Positions 15,456 through 23,519 of a DNA stretch of 25,403 nt are shown here, piece by piece. Source of the stretch: Chloroflexota bacterium (GTDB lineage Bacteria > Chloroflexota > UBA6077). Location of the stretch: positions 1-25,403 of the forward strand of contig JAJZQR010000056.1 in NCBI GenBank assembly GCA_021806765.1. The letters are read 5' to 3'. The notes under the pieces were generated by a model. The model was not told the DNA's origin. It worked only from the letters and a program-made list of their open reading frames with translations, and searched no databases. Position 1 is the stretch's first letter. Every line of letters begins with the position of its first letter. Made by a program: the position numbers and the translations under genes.

Positions 15456-16022
15456 ATGCTGTTGGACCTACTGGAGAAGAACAGAGCCGCCCTGCGGAAG
15501 CGGTGGTTCGACCTGATAGTGGAAAGCTATGCGCCCGACGTGGCGGGTTTCCTGCGGCGAGAGCAGGACCCGTTTCGCAACCCCGTAGGCCAGACCCTCT
15601 GGCAGGAGACGGAGGCCGTTCTCCAGGAACTGCTGGGAGGGATGGACGGGGCCAGGCTCTCCGAGGCCCTGGACAACATCGTGAAGATACGGGCGGTCCA
15701 GGACCTCTCGGCCTCCCAGGCGGTCGGATTCGTCTTCCTGCTGAAGAAGGCCGTTCGGGACATGCTGAAGGGGAACGATGCCGGTCTGCAGCCCTACGAG
15801 GGGCTGCTGGAGTTCGAGTCCAGGATAGACAGGGTGGCCCTTCTTGCCTTCGACCTGTACATGCAGCGCCGCAACAAGATCCACGAGATCCGGACCAGGG
15901 AGTTGCGGGATAGGTCCGGAAGGATCCTGGAGCGGATAAACCGGATCTACGGAACGTTGGATCGGGACGTGGAAGGACCCGATCTCGACGGATCCGAAGT
16001 GATGCGAGGCAGTGCCAGATGA
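15456..16022 (+). CDS. RsbRD N-terminal domain protein in the dsr operon
   Basis: A 188-residue protein matching the RsbRD_N (stressosome co-antagonist N-terminal) domain. It begins with MLLDLLEKNRAALRKRWFDLIVESY, then the typical FLRREQDPFRNPVGQTL and a helical bundle, ending with the segment RRNKIHEIRTRELRDRSGRILERI that resembles a coiled linker. No STAS, kinase or DNA-binding domain follows. ATG 15456 is chosen because longer in-frame starts would translate the repeat at 15335-15432. It overlaps dsrM by ATGA, so it is coupled to the operon. RsbRD-N genes occur beside dsrM in other sulfite reducers, to my recollection; the role is unknown, possibly sensing or assembly. Confidence 0.8.
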   Translation: MLLDLLEKNRAALRKRWFDLIVESYAPDVAGFLRREQDPFRNPVGQTLWQETEAVLQELLGGMDGARLSEALDNIVKIRAVQDLSASQAVGFVFLLKKAVRDMLKGNDAGLQPYEGLLEFESRIDRVALLAFDLYMQRRNKIHEIRTRELRDRSGRILERINRIYGTLDRDVEGPDLDGSEVMRGSAR

Positions 16023-17035
16023 AGAGTCTCCTTCCTCTCCTGGTGGTCTTGGCCCTGGCCCTGGTGGCCTTCCTGGGCGGCGAGGTCGGTGGCCTGCGGA
16101 TCCTCTTCGGTGTAATCATCCCTTACATCGCCTCGGTTCTCTTCGTGGCCGGCTTCGTCTACCGGGTCTTGAGGTGGGCGAAGACCCCTGTCCCCTACCA
16201 CATACCCACCACCTGCGGACAGGAGAAATCGCTGCCCTGGGTGAAGGCGGACAACATTGAGAGCCCCTACAACAGTCTGGGTGTAGTGGTGCGGCTGGCC
16301 ATGGAGGTCTTCTTCTTCCGCTCCCTGTTCAGAAACACGTCCACGGAGATAAGGGGCAAGAGGCTCCTCTATCGGGATCACAAGATCCTCTGGCTGGCGG
16401 CGATCGCCTTTCACTGGTCGTTCCTGGTGGTGATCCTTCGGCACTCCCGGTTCTTCACGGAACCGGCGCCCTTCTTCGTCACCCTGCTGCAATCCCTGGA
16501 CGGCTTCTTCCAGATAGGCGAGCCGGTGCTGTATGTGACCACTGTGAGCTTCCTGGTGGGTCTGGCCTATCTGCTCTTCAGACGGCTGACCATACCCCAG
16601 ATCCGCTACATCTCCCTGCCCTCCGACTACTTCCCACTGTTCCTGATCCTGGGCATCGGGTTGTCGGGGGCGCTGATGCGCCACTTCTTCCGTACCGACG
16701 TGGAGGCGGTGAAGGAGTTGGCCCTGGGACTGGTAGCCTTCCGCCCGGTGGTCCCCGATACTGTCTCGCCTCTCTTCTTCGTTCACCTCTTCCTGGTGAG
16801 TAGCCTGTTCGCCTACTTCCCCTTGAGCAAGCTGATGCACATGGGAGGCATCCTGCTGAGCCCCACCAGGAACCTGGCCAACAACAGCCGTATGCGCCGG
16901 CACGTGAACCCCTGGAACTACCCGGTCCCCGTCCACACCTTCGAGGAGTGGCAGGAGGAGTTCAGGGATAAGCTGGAGGCCGCGGGCATTCCCCTGGATT
17001 CCGAGCCGGCAAAGCAGCCAGAGATCGTTGCGTAG
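16019..17035 (+). CDS. dsrM: DsrM, membrane cytochrome b subunit of DsrMKJOP
   Basis: NarI-like membrane subunit of 338 residues that binds heme b and exchanges electrons with menaquinone. About six hydrophobic helices are visible: 4-21, 28-51, then segments around LWLAAIAFHWSFLVVIL, VLYVTTVSFLVGLAYLL, FPLFLILGIGLSGALM and LFFVHLFLVSSLFAYF. Candidate heme ligands are the histidines in AFHWSF, LRHSRF, LMRHFF, FVHLF and KLMHMGG. The C-terminal tail holds RNLANNSRMRRHVNPWNYP, typical of DsrM. It starts 4 nt inside the RsbRD-N gene and is followed by dsrK after 9 nt. Paired with DsrK it forms the MK core module. Confidence 0.95.
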   Translation: MKSLLPLLVVLALALVAFLGGEVGGLRILFGVIIPYIASVLFVAGFVYRVLRWAKTPVPYHIPTTCGQEKSLPWVKADNIESPYNSLGVVVRLAMEVFFFRSLFRNTSTEIRGKRLLYRDHKILWLAAIAFHWSFLVVILRHSRFFTEPAPFFVTLLQSLDGFFQIGEPVLYVTTVSFLVGLAYLLFRRLTIPQIRYISLPSDYFPLFLILGIGLSGALMRHFFRTDVEAVKELALGLVAFRPVVPDTVSPLFFVHLFLVSSLFAYFPLSKLMHMGGILLSPTRNLANNSRMRRHVNPWNYPVPVHTFEEWQEEFRDKLEAAGIPLDSEPAKQPEIVA

Positions 17036-17044
17036 AGGGTAGAG

Positions 17045-18670
17045 ATGCCGGAGAAACTGACACCCGAGCAGTTGATACAGATAGACCACAATCCCCCTCA
17101 ACGGGATTGGATGAACCCCAGCATCGATTTCGAGGCGAGAAGGGGAAGCTACTGCTACGGCGCCAAGCCGGAGATGCTGGAGTACCTGGGGATGCCCAAT
17201 CCCAGGAAGTGGCAGCCCTACGAGCAGGACTGGAAGCTACCCGAGAACTGGAAGGAGATCATCCTGGAGGGGATGAAGGATCGGCTGGGCAAGTTCCGCT
17301 CCTTCCAGCTTTACATGGACATCTGCGTGCGGTGCGGCGCCTGTGCCGACAAGTGTCACTACTTCGTCGGGTCCGGCGATCCCAAGAACATGCCGGTGAT
17401 GAGGGCCGAGTTGATGAGATCGGTGTACCGGAGATACTTCACGACCTCCGGCAAGATCTTCGGCAAGTTCGCGGGGGCCAGGGATCTGACGGAAGACGTG
17501 ATCAAGGAGTGGTTCTACTACTTCTACCAATGCACGGAATGCCGCCGCTGCTCCGTATTCTGTCCCTACGGCATCGACACGGCCGAGATCACCATGATGG
17601 GCAGGGAGTTGCTGAACCTGCTGGGGGTGAACATCAACTGGATCCTGGAACCGGCCGCCAACTGCTACCGGACAGGCAACCACCTGGGGATCCAGCCTCA
17701 CACCTTCAAGGACAACATCGAGTTCGCCGCCGGCGATCTGGAGGACATCACCGGTGTCAAAGTGGAGACCCCCATCAACAAGAAGGGGGCCGAGGTGCTG
17801 CTGATCGTTCCCTCGGCCGACTACTTTGGGAGTCCCCACTATTACACCTTCCTGGGCTACCTGGCGATCCTCCACGAGATCGGGCTGGATTACACCTTCA
17901 GCGCCTTCGCCTCCGAGGGCGGTAACTTCGGCCTGTTCACCTCCCACGAGCTGATGAAGCGGCTGAACGCCAAGATCTACTCGGAGGCCGAACGGCTGAA
18001 GGTGAAGTGGATCCTGGGGGCCGAGTGTGGCCATATGTGGCGGGTGTTGCACCAGTACATGGACACCCACAACGGCCCCGCCGATTTCCTGGAGGAGCCG
18101 GTTTCTCCCATCACCGGCACCCGGTTCGAGAACGCGAGGAGCACCAAGATGGTGCACATCGCGGAGTTCACGGCCGACCTGCTGAGGAATGGCAAGCTGA
18201 ATCTGGATCCCAGCCGGAACGACCGCTGGAGGGTGACCTACCACGACTCCTGCAATCCCGCGCGGAGCATGGGGCTGTTCGAGGAGCCGCGCTACATCCT
18301 GAAGAGCTGCTGCAACCACTTCTACGAGATGCCGGAGAATACCATCCGGGAGAAGACCTTCTGCTGCGGCAGTGGCTCCGGAGTCGGCACCGAGGAGAAC
18401 CTGGAGATGCGGTTGAGGGGAGGCCTCCCCAGGGCCAACGCCGTGAAGTACGTCCAGGAGAGGCACGGCGTCAACCTGCTGGCCTGCATGTGCGCCATCG
18501 ACAAGGCCACCCTGCCGACCCTGATGGAGTACTGGGTCCCTGGTGTGGAGGTGGCCGGGGTGCACGAACTGCTGGGGAACGCGCTGGTGATGAAGGGGGA
18601 GAAGGAGAGAACCGTAGACCTGCGCTTTGAGCCCCTGCCCAACCGACAGGAGGTAGAAGCCAATGTATGA
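17045..18670 (+). CDS. dsrK: DsrK, HdrD-like CCG iron-sulfur subunit of DsrMKJOP
   Basis: Cytoplasmic catalytic subunit of 541 residues, related to heterodisulfide reductase HdrD, which acts on DsrC thiol/trisulfide chemistry. Two classical [4Fe-4S] motifs: C94, C97, C100, C104 (CVRCGACADKC) and C163, C166, C169, C173 (CTECRRCSVFCP). CCG-domain features follow: AECGHMWRV, HDSCNPARSMG, LKSCCNHF, TFCCGSGSG and ACMCAIDK, the ligands for a noncubane cluster in related HdrB. Overlaps dsrJ by 8 nt. Complete and intact. It is clearly related to the convergent CCG protein at 21924-23519. Confidence 0.96.
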   Translation: MPEKLTPEQLIQIDHNPPQRDWMNPSIDFEARRGSYCYGAKPEMLEYLGMPNPRKWQPYEQDWKLPENWKEIILEGMKDRLGKFRSFQLYMDICVRCGACADKCHYFVGSGDPKNMPVMRAELMRSVYRRYFTTSGKIFGKFAGARDLTEDVIKEWFYYFYQCTECRRCSVFCPYGIDTAEITMMGRELLNLLGVNINWILEPAANCYRTGNHLGIQPHTFKDNIEFAAGDLEDITGVKVETPINKKGAEVLLIVPSADYFGSPHYYTFLGYLAILHEIGLDYTFSAFASEGGNFGLFTSHELMKRLNAKIYSEAERLKVKWILGAECGHMWRVLHQYMDTHNGPADFLEEPVSPITGTRFENARSTKMVHIAEFTADLLRNGKLNLDPSRNDRWRVTYHDSCNPARSMGLFEEPRYILKSCCNHFYEMPENTIREKTFCCGSGSGVGTEENLEMRLRGGLPRANAVKYVQERHGVNLLACMCAIDKATLPTLMEYWVPGVEVAGVHELLGNALVMKGEKERTVDLRFEPLPNRQEVEANV

Positions 18671-19046
18671 CGGCGGCAAGATCATTCCCGGTCTGATCCT
18701 ATTCCTGGGGATCCTGTTCGCTCCCTTCTGGTACAACGCGGGCACAGGGCAGGCTGCTGCTAAGCCGGATATCGTGAAGCCCCTTCAGGAGAAGCAGTGC
18801 GTCGAGTCGGTGGACTACATGAAGGCCAACCACATGCAGCTGCTGATCCAGTGGCGGGAGGATGTGGTCCGGGGTGGGGATAGGACCTACGTGGCCACCG
18901 ACGGCAAGAAGTACGAGAAGAGCCTGACCGGCACCTGCCTCAAGTGCCACGATAAGGAGAAGTTCTGCGACCGCTGCCACGATTACGCTCGTGTTCAGCC
19001 CAACTGCTGGAGCTGTCACACCGCCCCCAAGGAGAGCAAGGCATGA
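18663..19046 (+). CDS. dsrJ: DsrJ, triheme cytochrome c subunit
   Basis: A 127-residue protein with an N-terminal membrane anchor or uncleaved signal (about 8-26) and three heme-c motifs: CLKCH (92-96), CDRCH (102-106) and CWSCH (115-119). The extra C46 in the KQCVESVDYM segment is the cysteine proposed as distal heme ligand in the Allochromatium protein. The soluble part lies outside the cytoplasmic membrane. It overlaps dsrK by 8 nt and dsrO by 4 nt (ATGA), as expected for a tightly coupled complex. Confidence 0.95.
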   Translation: MYDGGKIIPGLILFLGILFAPFWYNAGTGQAAAKPDIVKPLQEKQCVESVDYMKANHMQLLIQWREDVVRGGDRTYVATDGKKYEKSLTGTCLKCHDKEKFCDRCHDYARVQPNCWSCHTAPKESKA

Positions 19047-19834
19047 GGACCGACAGAAGACAGTTCCTGAAGATAGCGGGGGCCGCGGCCATAGGGCTTG
19101 GCCTCAAGCCGGGCATAGAGGCTCTGTTGGGCGGGAACCTGGTGGAGGCCTCTCCAGAGATGCTGCCTCAGGGCTCCGAGGTGGGGCGCAGGTGGGCCAT
19201 GGTGGTGGACCTACCCAAGTGCTGGGCGGCTCCCGGCTGTACCGACTGCATAGTGGCCTGTGACAAGGCCCACAACATACCTCAGTTCGAGGACGAGAAG
19301 AAAGCGATCAAGTGGATCTTCCAGGAGCCCTACGGGAAGGTCTTCCCGGAGCAGGACCCGCGGCTGGTGTCGGCCAGCCTCGGCAACAGGCCGGCCCTGC
19401 TGCTGTGCAACCACTGCGAGAACCCGGCCTGTGTCAGGGTCTGCCCCACCAGAGCCACATGGCAGCGGCCCGATGGGATAGTGATGATGGACTTCCATCG
19501 TTGCATCGGTTGCCGGTACTGCATGGTGGCCTGTCCCTACGGGGCCAGGAGCTTCAACTTCGTCGACCCCCGCAGCGGGCTGGACATGCAGAACGTTAAC
19601 CCGGACTTTCCGACCAGAACCCGAGGTGTGGTGGAGAAGTGCACCCTGTGCTCGGAGAGGATCGACAAGGGCGGGATACCTGCCTGCGTAGAAGCCTGCA
19701 AGCAGAAGGCGCTAACGTTCGGCGATCTGAACGATCCCAACTCGCAGGTCCGCGAGATCGTCGAGTCTCGCTACACCCTGGTGCGAAAGCCAGAACTGGG
19801 CACCAGGCCGCAGGTGTATTACATCGTCTCGTAG
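19043..19834 (+). CDS. dsrO: DsrO, Tat-exported iron-sulfur subunit
   Basis: A 263-residue ferredoxin-like subunit carried across the membrane by Tat: the signal has the twin-arginine motif DRRQFLK at 4-10 and a hydrophobic stretch (11-31). Four cysteine clusters follow, fitting [4Fe-4S] wiring: C60, C66, C69, C73; C122, C125, C130, C134; C154, C157, C160, C164; and C200, C203, C215, C219. It should pass electrons between DsrJ and DsrP. Its ATG overlaps the dsrJ stop. A two-hairpin repeat follows before dsrP, unlike the tight overlaps elsewhere in the operon. Confidence 0.95.
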   Translation: MRTDRRQFLKIAGAAAIGLGLKPGIEALLGGNLVEASPEMLPQGSEVGRRWAMVVDLPKCWAAPGCTDCIVACDKAHNIPQFEDEKKAIKWIFQEPYGKVFPEQDPRLVSASLGNRPALLLCNHCENPACVRVCPTRATWQRPDGIVMMDFHRCIGCRYCMVACPYGARSFNFVDPRSGLDMQNVNPDFPTRTRGVVEKCTLCSERIDKGGIPACVEACKQKALTFGDLNDPNSQVREIVESRYTLVRKPELGTRPQVYYIVS

Positions 19835-19853
19835 TGACGGCTCAGGTCCGGAA

Positions 19854-19917
19854 GTGTAGCGGCCGGCGTCTCTGCCGGCCCGAGGACCAGGGCGGACAGG
19901 GACGTCCGCCCCTACAC
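19854..19917. repeat. Two-hairpin repeat element between dsrO and dsrP
   Basis: GTGTAG (19854-19859) and CTACAC (19912-19917) flank two hairpins, GGCCGGC/GCCGGCC and GGGCGGAC/GTCCGCCC. Its architecture matches the elements at 3982 and 21856. It fills most of the 143-nt dsrO-dsrP gap and would fold in the operon mRNA. Confidence 0.8.
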
Positions 19918-19977
19918 TACCCGATTAGGCCGTTAACCTTCATCAGTCGTTACTACGGGACTCGCATAGAGGTAGAG

Positions 19978-21180
19978 ATGTTAGAGAAAGCGTTGAGGGG
20001 AAGCCGCACGTACTGGGGATGGGTGCTGTTCCTGCTCGCCCTGATGGGCGCGGGCCTGAGTTTCTATCTCTGGCAGGCCCTCACCGGGGCTGAAGCCTCC
20101 GGCTTGAGCCGGGATGTGCCATGGGGCTTCTTCATCGCCAACTACACCTTTATGGTAGGGGTGGCGGCCTCGGCCGTTATGGTTGTTCTTCCCTACTACC
20201 TTCACAACCAGAAGGAGTTTGGTCGGCTCACCGCCCTGGGGGAGTTCCTGGCCGTGGCCGCTGTGACCACGACCCTGCTGTTCATCATGGCGGATCTAGG
20301 ACAGCCGGGCAGGGCCTTCAACATAGTGCTTTACGCGACCCCCAATTCGCCCTTCTTCTGGAATACCATCATTCTCCCGGGATACCTGTTGATCAACCTG
20401 GTGACCGCCTGGTACACCCTGGACGCGGAGCGCCACGGTGTGGCGGTGCCCGGCTGGGTGAAGCTGCTGATCCTCGTGTCGATACCGTGGGCTATCAGCA
20501 TCCACACCATGACCTCCTTCGTATACAGCGGTCTGGCGGCGAGGCCTCTGTGGAACTCGGCCATCCTGACCCCTCGCTTCCTGGCCTCGGCCTTTGCCTC
20601 GGGGCCGGCCCTGCTGATTATCCTGGCCTTCGTGATGAGGAGGTACGCCGGTTTCGATGCGGGGAGCAAAGCGATAGAGAAGCTGGCCTTGATAGTCACC
20701 TACGCTACCATTACCAATCTGTTTCTCGTCCTGGCTGAGATGTTTGCTGTGGTGTTCACCAACATCGGCAGCCACATGGAGTCCTTCCAGTACCTATACT
20801 TCGGGCTGGATGGCCGTTCCGGTTTGGCTCCCTTCATGTGGGTTTCCACTCTGCTCTCCGTCGCGGCCATAGTGCTGCTGGTTAACCCGGGGACGCGCCG
20901 GAACGAGAAGACCCTACTAGCTGCCTGTGCGGCCGTCTTTGTCTCCATGGGGATAGACAAGGGTCTCTGCCTGGTGGTGGGAGGGTTCATTCCTTCGCCC
21001 CTGGGCGGCATCACCGAATACCTGCCGACGGCGCCGGAACTGGTGATCGCTTCCGCGGTGTACGCCGCGGCGGCGCTGCTCCTGACACTGCTCTATAAGA
21101 TCACTGCAGGGGTGAAAGAGGAAGCAGCTGAGGAGCAGCATCTCGTGGGGGACCTGCCGGAACTCGCCGGCTTGACCTGA
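19978..21180 (+). CDS. dsrP: DsrP, NrfD-like membrane subunit
   Basis: Quinone-interacting membrane subunit of 400 residues with about ten helices, NrfD/PsrC family. Typical segments are DVPWGFFIANYTFMVGVAASA near the start, ADLGQPGRAFNI, SPFFWNTIILPGYLL, SIPWAISIHTMTSFVY and DKGLCLVVGGFIPSPLGGITEYLPTAPE near the end. ATG 19978 is preceded by GAGGTAGAG; upstream in-frame starts would run back through the repeat into dsrO and are rejected. With DsrO and DsrJ it forms the JOP module facing the outer side. The soluble C-terminus is acidic. Confidence 0.94.
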   Translation: MLEKALRGSRTYWGWVLFLLALMGAGLSFYLWQALTGAEASGLSRDVPWGFFIANYTFMVGVAASAVMVVLPYYLHNQKEFGRLTALGEFLAVAAVTTTLLFIMADLGQPGRAFNIVLYATPNSPFFWNTIILPGYLLINLVTAWYTLDAERHGVAVPGWVKLLILVSIPWAISIHTMTSFVYSGLAARPLWNSAILTPRFLASAFASGPALLIILAFVMRRYAGFDAGSKAIEKLALIVTYATITNLFLVLAEMFAVVFTNIGSHMESFQYLYFGLDGRSGLAPFMWVSTLLSVAAIVLLVNPGTRRNEKTLLAACAAVFVSMGIDKGLCLVVGGFIPSPLGGITEYLPTAPELVIASAVYAAAALLLTLLYKITAGVKEEAAEEQHLVGDLPELAGLT

Positions 21181-21242
21181 TAACCGATCCTCGAGTTCGT
21201 GGGGGAACAAAACCGTCTGGATCCAAGATAAGGAGGAGGAAG

Positions 21243-21560
21243 ATGCCGGTAATCACTTTGAGGGGCCGTAATTTCGACGTGGACGAGGATGGGTTCCTGG
21301 AGGATCCGACCATCTGGAACGAAGAGGCGGCAGTCTGCTTCTCCGACACCGAAGGCATTCAGGAACTCACCGAGGACCACTGGAAGGTGATCAACTACCT
21401 GCACAACTACTACCAGCAGTACGGCATAGCTCCCATGATCAGGAAGCTATGCAAAGACACCGGCTTCGATCTAAAATACATCTACCAGCTTTTCCCTTCC
21501 GGTCCGGCAAAGGGGGCCTGCAAGCTGGCGGGTCTGCCGAAGCCTACCGGCTGCGTGTGA
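21243..21560 (+). CDS. dsrC: DsrC, sulfur carrier protein
   Basis: A 105-residue DsrC/TusE protein. The C-terminal arm holds both functional cysteines, C93 (GACKLAG) and penultimate C104 (PTGCV), 11 residues apart as in true DsrC, so it can carry the DsrAB-made trisulfide and be recycled by DsrMKJOP. Single-cysteine TusE-like proteins are excluded. The body shows the DEDGFLEDPTIWNEE and NYLHNYYQQYGIAPMIRKL family segments. Start ATG 21243 lies just after a strong AAGGAGG. It is the penultimate gene of the + strand unit. Confidence 0.96.
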   Translation: MPVITLRGRNFDVDEDGFLEDPTIWNEEAAVCFSDTEGIQELTEDHWKVINYLHNYYQQYGIAPMIRKLCKDTGFDLKYIYQLFPSGPAKGACKLAGLPKPTGCV

Positions 21561-21598
21561 GACCCAACTAATTCGGCAGAAGGAAGTAAGGCGCCAGG

Positions 21599-21787
21599 AT
21601 GTACATCATCACTATCGACGAGGATAAGTGCGAGGGCGATGGGGAGTGCGTGAGCACCTGCCCAGTGGAGATGTTCGATCTGCAGAACGGGAAGGCCGCG
21701 ATCGTGGGCTCGCCGGACGATTGCCTCGGCTGCGAGAGTTGCGTGAGCGTGTGCCCCAACGGTAGCCTGACCCTCACGGAGATGTAG
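21599..21787 (+). CDS. Small ferredoxin with a CxxD-variant first cluster
   Basis: A 62-residue bacterial ferredoxin. The first motif is C11-x2-D14-x2-C17-x3-C21-P, with aspartate in place of the second cysteine, as in ferredoxins that bind a 3Fe-4S or Asp-ligated 4Fe-4S cluster. The second motif is a complete CLGCESCVSVCP. Start ATG 21599, 38 nt after dsrC. It could feed electrons to DsrAB, whose donor is not otherwise shown here; that role is inferred from position. Similar dsr-linked ferredoxins are common. Confidence 0.92.
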   Translation: MYIITIDEDKCEGDGECVSTCPVEMFDLQNGKAAIVGSPDDCLGCESCVSVCPNGSLTLTEM

Positions 21788-21822
21788 CCAGGCAATCGGC
21801 CCAGGGCACCAGGACAAGCGTC

Positions 21823-21845
21823 GGGGCGGGTCTCAGACCCGCCCC
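21823..21845. terminator. Hairpin between convergent units (bidirectional terminator candidate)
   Basis: GGGGCGGGTCT (21823-21833), one-base centre, AGACCCGCCCC (21835-21845): an 11-bp stem 36 nt after the ferredoxin stop, between convergent transcripts. There is no T-run, so it may equally be a repeat. Confidence 0.5.
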
Positions 21846-21855
21846 GCGTGATTAC

Positions 21856-21921
21856 TTGGAGTGGGGGGCTTGCCCCCGTTTTCGGTCGGAGCGAAAGCTG
21901 CGGCAAGCCGCAGCACTCCAA
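21856..21921. repeat. Two-hairpin repeat element at the end of the convergent CCG gene
   Basis: TTGGAGTG (21856-21863) and CACTCCAA (21914-21921) enclose hairpins GGGGGC-TT-GCCCCC (21864-21877) and CTGCGGC-AA-GCCGCAG (21898-21913). Same plan as the elements at 3982 and 19854. It ends 3 bp from the stop codon of the - strand gene. Confidence 0.8.
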
Positions 21922-21923
21922 AT

Positions 21924-23519
21924 TCAGAACTCTATGTACGGTGGCAGGTCGGGCATGGCGTTGACGATCAGTTCCACCAGGCCGCCGTAGTGGATGTTGT
22001 TGCCGTCGCCCACCCCGTAGGACTCCAGCAATCCTCGGAGCTGCCCCTTGCAGTTGGAGCAGGGGGCGCAGATGTACTTGGGTATCGACGGGTCCATCTC
22101 TCCCTGGAAGGTGCTGAGGATCTGCTTCATCTTCATCCGCCCCGAGACGGAGTTGCGCCACTCCGGGAAATTCAGCCCCTGCATGATGGCGAAGCCGCTA
22201 CCCCCGCCGCAGCAGTAGTTGTCCACGCCGTGAGGAGTCATCTCCCGGAAGTGGGGAGCTATCTTGCGGAGAACTCGCCTCTGGGGTTCCACGATCCCCA
22301 TCAACCGCACCACGTTGCATGGATCGTGGAGGATTACCGGGAAGTCGTTGCGGCTGGGATCCAGCGCCAGCTTGCCGCTGCTGACGACGTCGTCCAGCAG
22401 GGTCAGGCAGCTCTCTCGAGGGACGTTGTACTCGGCGGCGAAGATCCGGTCGGCGATGACTGAGAGGGCCTTGTGGGCGTGGCCGCACTCGCCGATCACG
22501 ATCTTCTTCACCTTCAGCTTCTTGGCCACCTGGGCGTGCTTCAGGGCTACCCTGGCGAACTGCACGTCGTCGTACCAGAGACCGTAGTTGACCCCGTCGT
22601 AGCCCAGGAGATCGCTGGAGAGGGTGTAGCTGAGCCCCGCCCTCTCGAAGATGATGGCGAAGGCCTCGGGGTTCTCCGGCCAGGCCAGGAACTCCCCGGC
22701 GTTGTGGAGGAGGAGGATATCGGCCCCTTCTTTGTCCACGGGCCACTTGAAGCTGAGTCCCGTCCGGTCCTGGACGTCCTCCTCCAGGAACTCGATGTTG
22801 TCCGCCAGGGCGGCCGGGGTCATTCCGGTGGAGGATCCGGCCGCCAGCTGCTGCACCGAACCGAGCTGGTGGAGTTCCTTGGGGGCGATCCCCATCTCCA
22901 TGCTGAACAGCTTCCGGATCTCGTGGGCCACGAGGCCGTTGTCCACGCCGATGGGGCAGGCCTGGGCGCAGCGCCTGCAGAGGTTGCAGCGGTAGGCCAG
23001 CTCGGCCAGGCGGGCGATGGTGCTCCAGTTCAGGTCGATATCGGCGCCCGTCAGCTTGGCCCGCAGCTTGCCGCCCGGGGTCAGGTACTTCTTGATGATA
23101 CGGCGCAGCACCTCGGTTCTGTAGCTGGGGCGGTAGACCTCCTGGCGACCGCTGGCCTCGTAGATGTGGCAGGCCTCGGAGCAGGTCTGGCAGTGGGTGC
23201 AGTTGTCCAGGGAGAGCATCAGCGGCTGCCAGAAGCCCCAGTTGCCATCCTGGGAGAGCAGATTCCGCAAGCCTTTCAGGAACTTGCCCACCAGGACCTC
23301 TTCCTCTTCTCTGGTCGCCGGTCTGGGGAGGCCGATGGCGGAGTAGCCGTCCAGGGTGGTTTCCAGGGCCTTCCGTCGATCGGGGTTCACCCCCTTCAAA
23401 GGCGGCTGGGGGGCATCACAGGGTTGGGGCAGAGGCATCAGCTCTTCCGAGCGCAACTCCAGCAGTTGCTCGGCGGGCCGGCCGAAGTCTCGTTCGCTCA
23501 CTCGCCGATTCCCTTCCAT
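21924..23519 (-). CDS. DsrK/TmcB/HmcF-like CCG-domain iron-sulfur protein
   Basis: HdrD-type protein of 531 residues on the - strand. Two [4Fe-4S] motifs, C107, C110, C113, C117 (CTHCQTCSEAC) and CNLCRRCAQACPIGVD, are followed by CCG-domain features ECGHAHKAL, HDPCNVVRLMG, NYCCGGGSG and CAPCSNCKG. It is a distant paralog of DsrK. It starts at ATG 23519, sharing one base with the stop of the NarI-like gene (TGATG), with GGAGGTG 6 nt before. Together the pair matches TmcB-TmcC or HmcF-HmcE type modules that link menaquinone to cytoplasmic thiol/disulfide chemistry. A multiheme cytochrome (tmcA-like) is not visible nearby. Which substrate it reduces is unknown; DsrC is a natural guess. Confidence 0.88.
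   Translation of the reverse strand: MEGNRRVSERDFGRPAEQLLELRSEELMPLPQPCDAPQPPLKGVNPDRRKALETTLDGYSAIGLPRPATREEEEVLVGKFLKGLRNLLSQDGNWGFWQPLMLSLDNCTHCQTCSEACHIYEASGRQEVYRPSYRTEVLRRIIKKYLTPGGKLRAKLTGADIDLNWSTIARLAELAYRCNLCRRCAQACPIGVDNGLVAHEIRKLFSMEMGIAPKELHQLGSVQQLAAGSSTGMTPAALADNIEFLEEDVQDRTGLSFKWPVDKEGADILLLHNAGEFLAWPENPEAFAIIFERAGLSYTLSSDLLGYDGVNYGLWYDDVQFARVALKHAQVAKKLKVKKIVIGECGHAHKALSVIADRIFAAEYNVPRESCLTLLDDVVSSGKLALDPSRNDFPVILHDPCNVVRLMGIVEPQRRVLRKIAPHFREMTPHGVDNYCCGGGSGFAIMQGLNFPEWRNSVSGRMKMKQILSTFQGEMDPSIPKYICAPCSNCKGQLRGLLESYGVGDGNNIHYGGLVELIVNAMPDLPPYIEF

Noticed and set aside
17237..18745. 502-codon open frame on the - strand opposite dsrK
   Set aside because: DsrK on the + strand has all cluster motifs; the opposite frame is a GC-driven shadow.
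12813..21787. Oxidative (reverse) Dsr pathway
   Set aside because: dsrD is present and no dsrEFH or dsrL lies in the cluster; the reductive reading is favoured, although a tree of DsrAB would be decisive.
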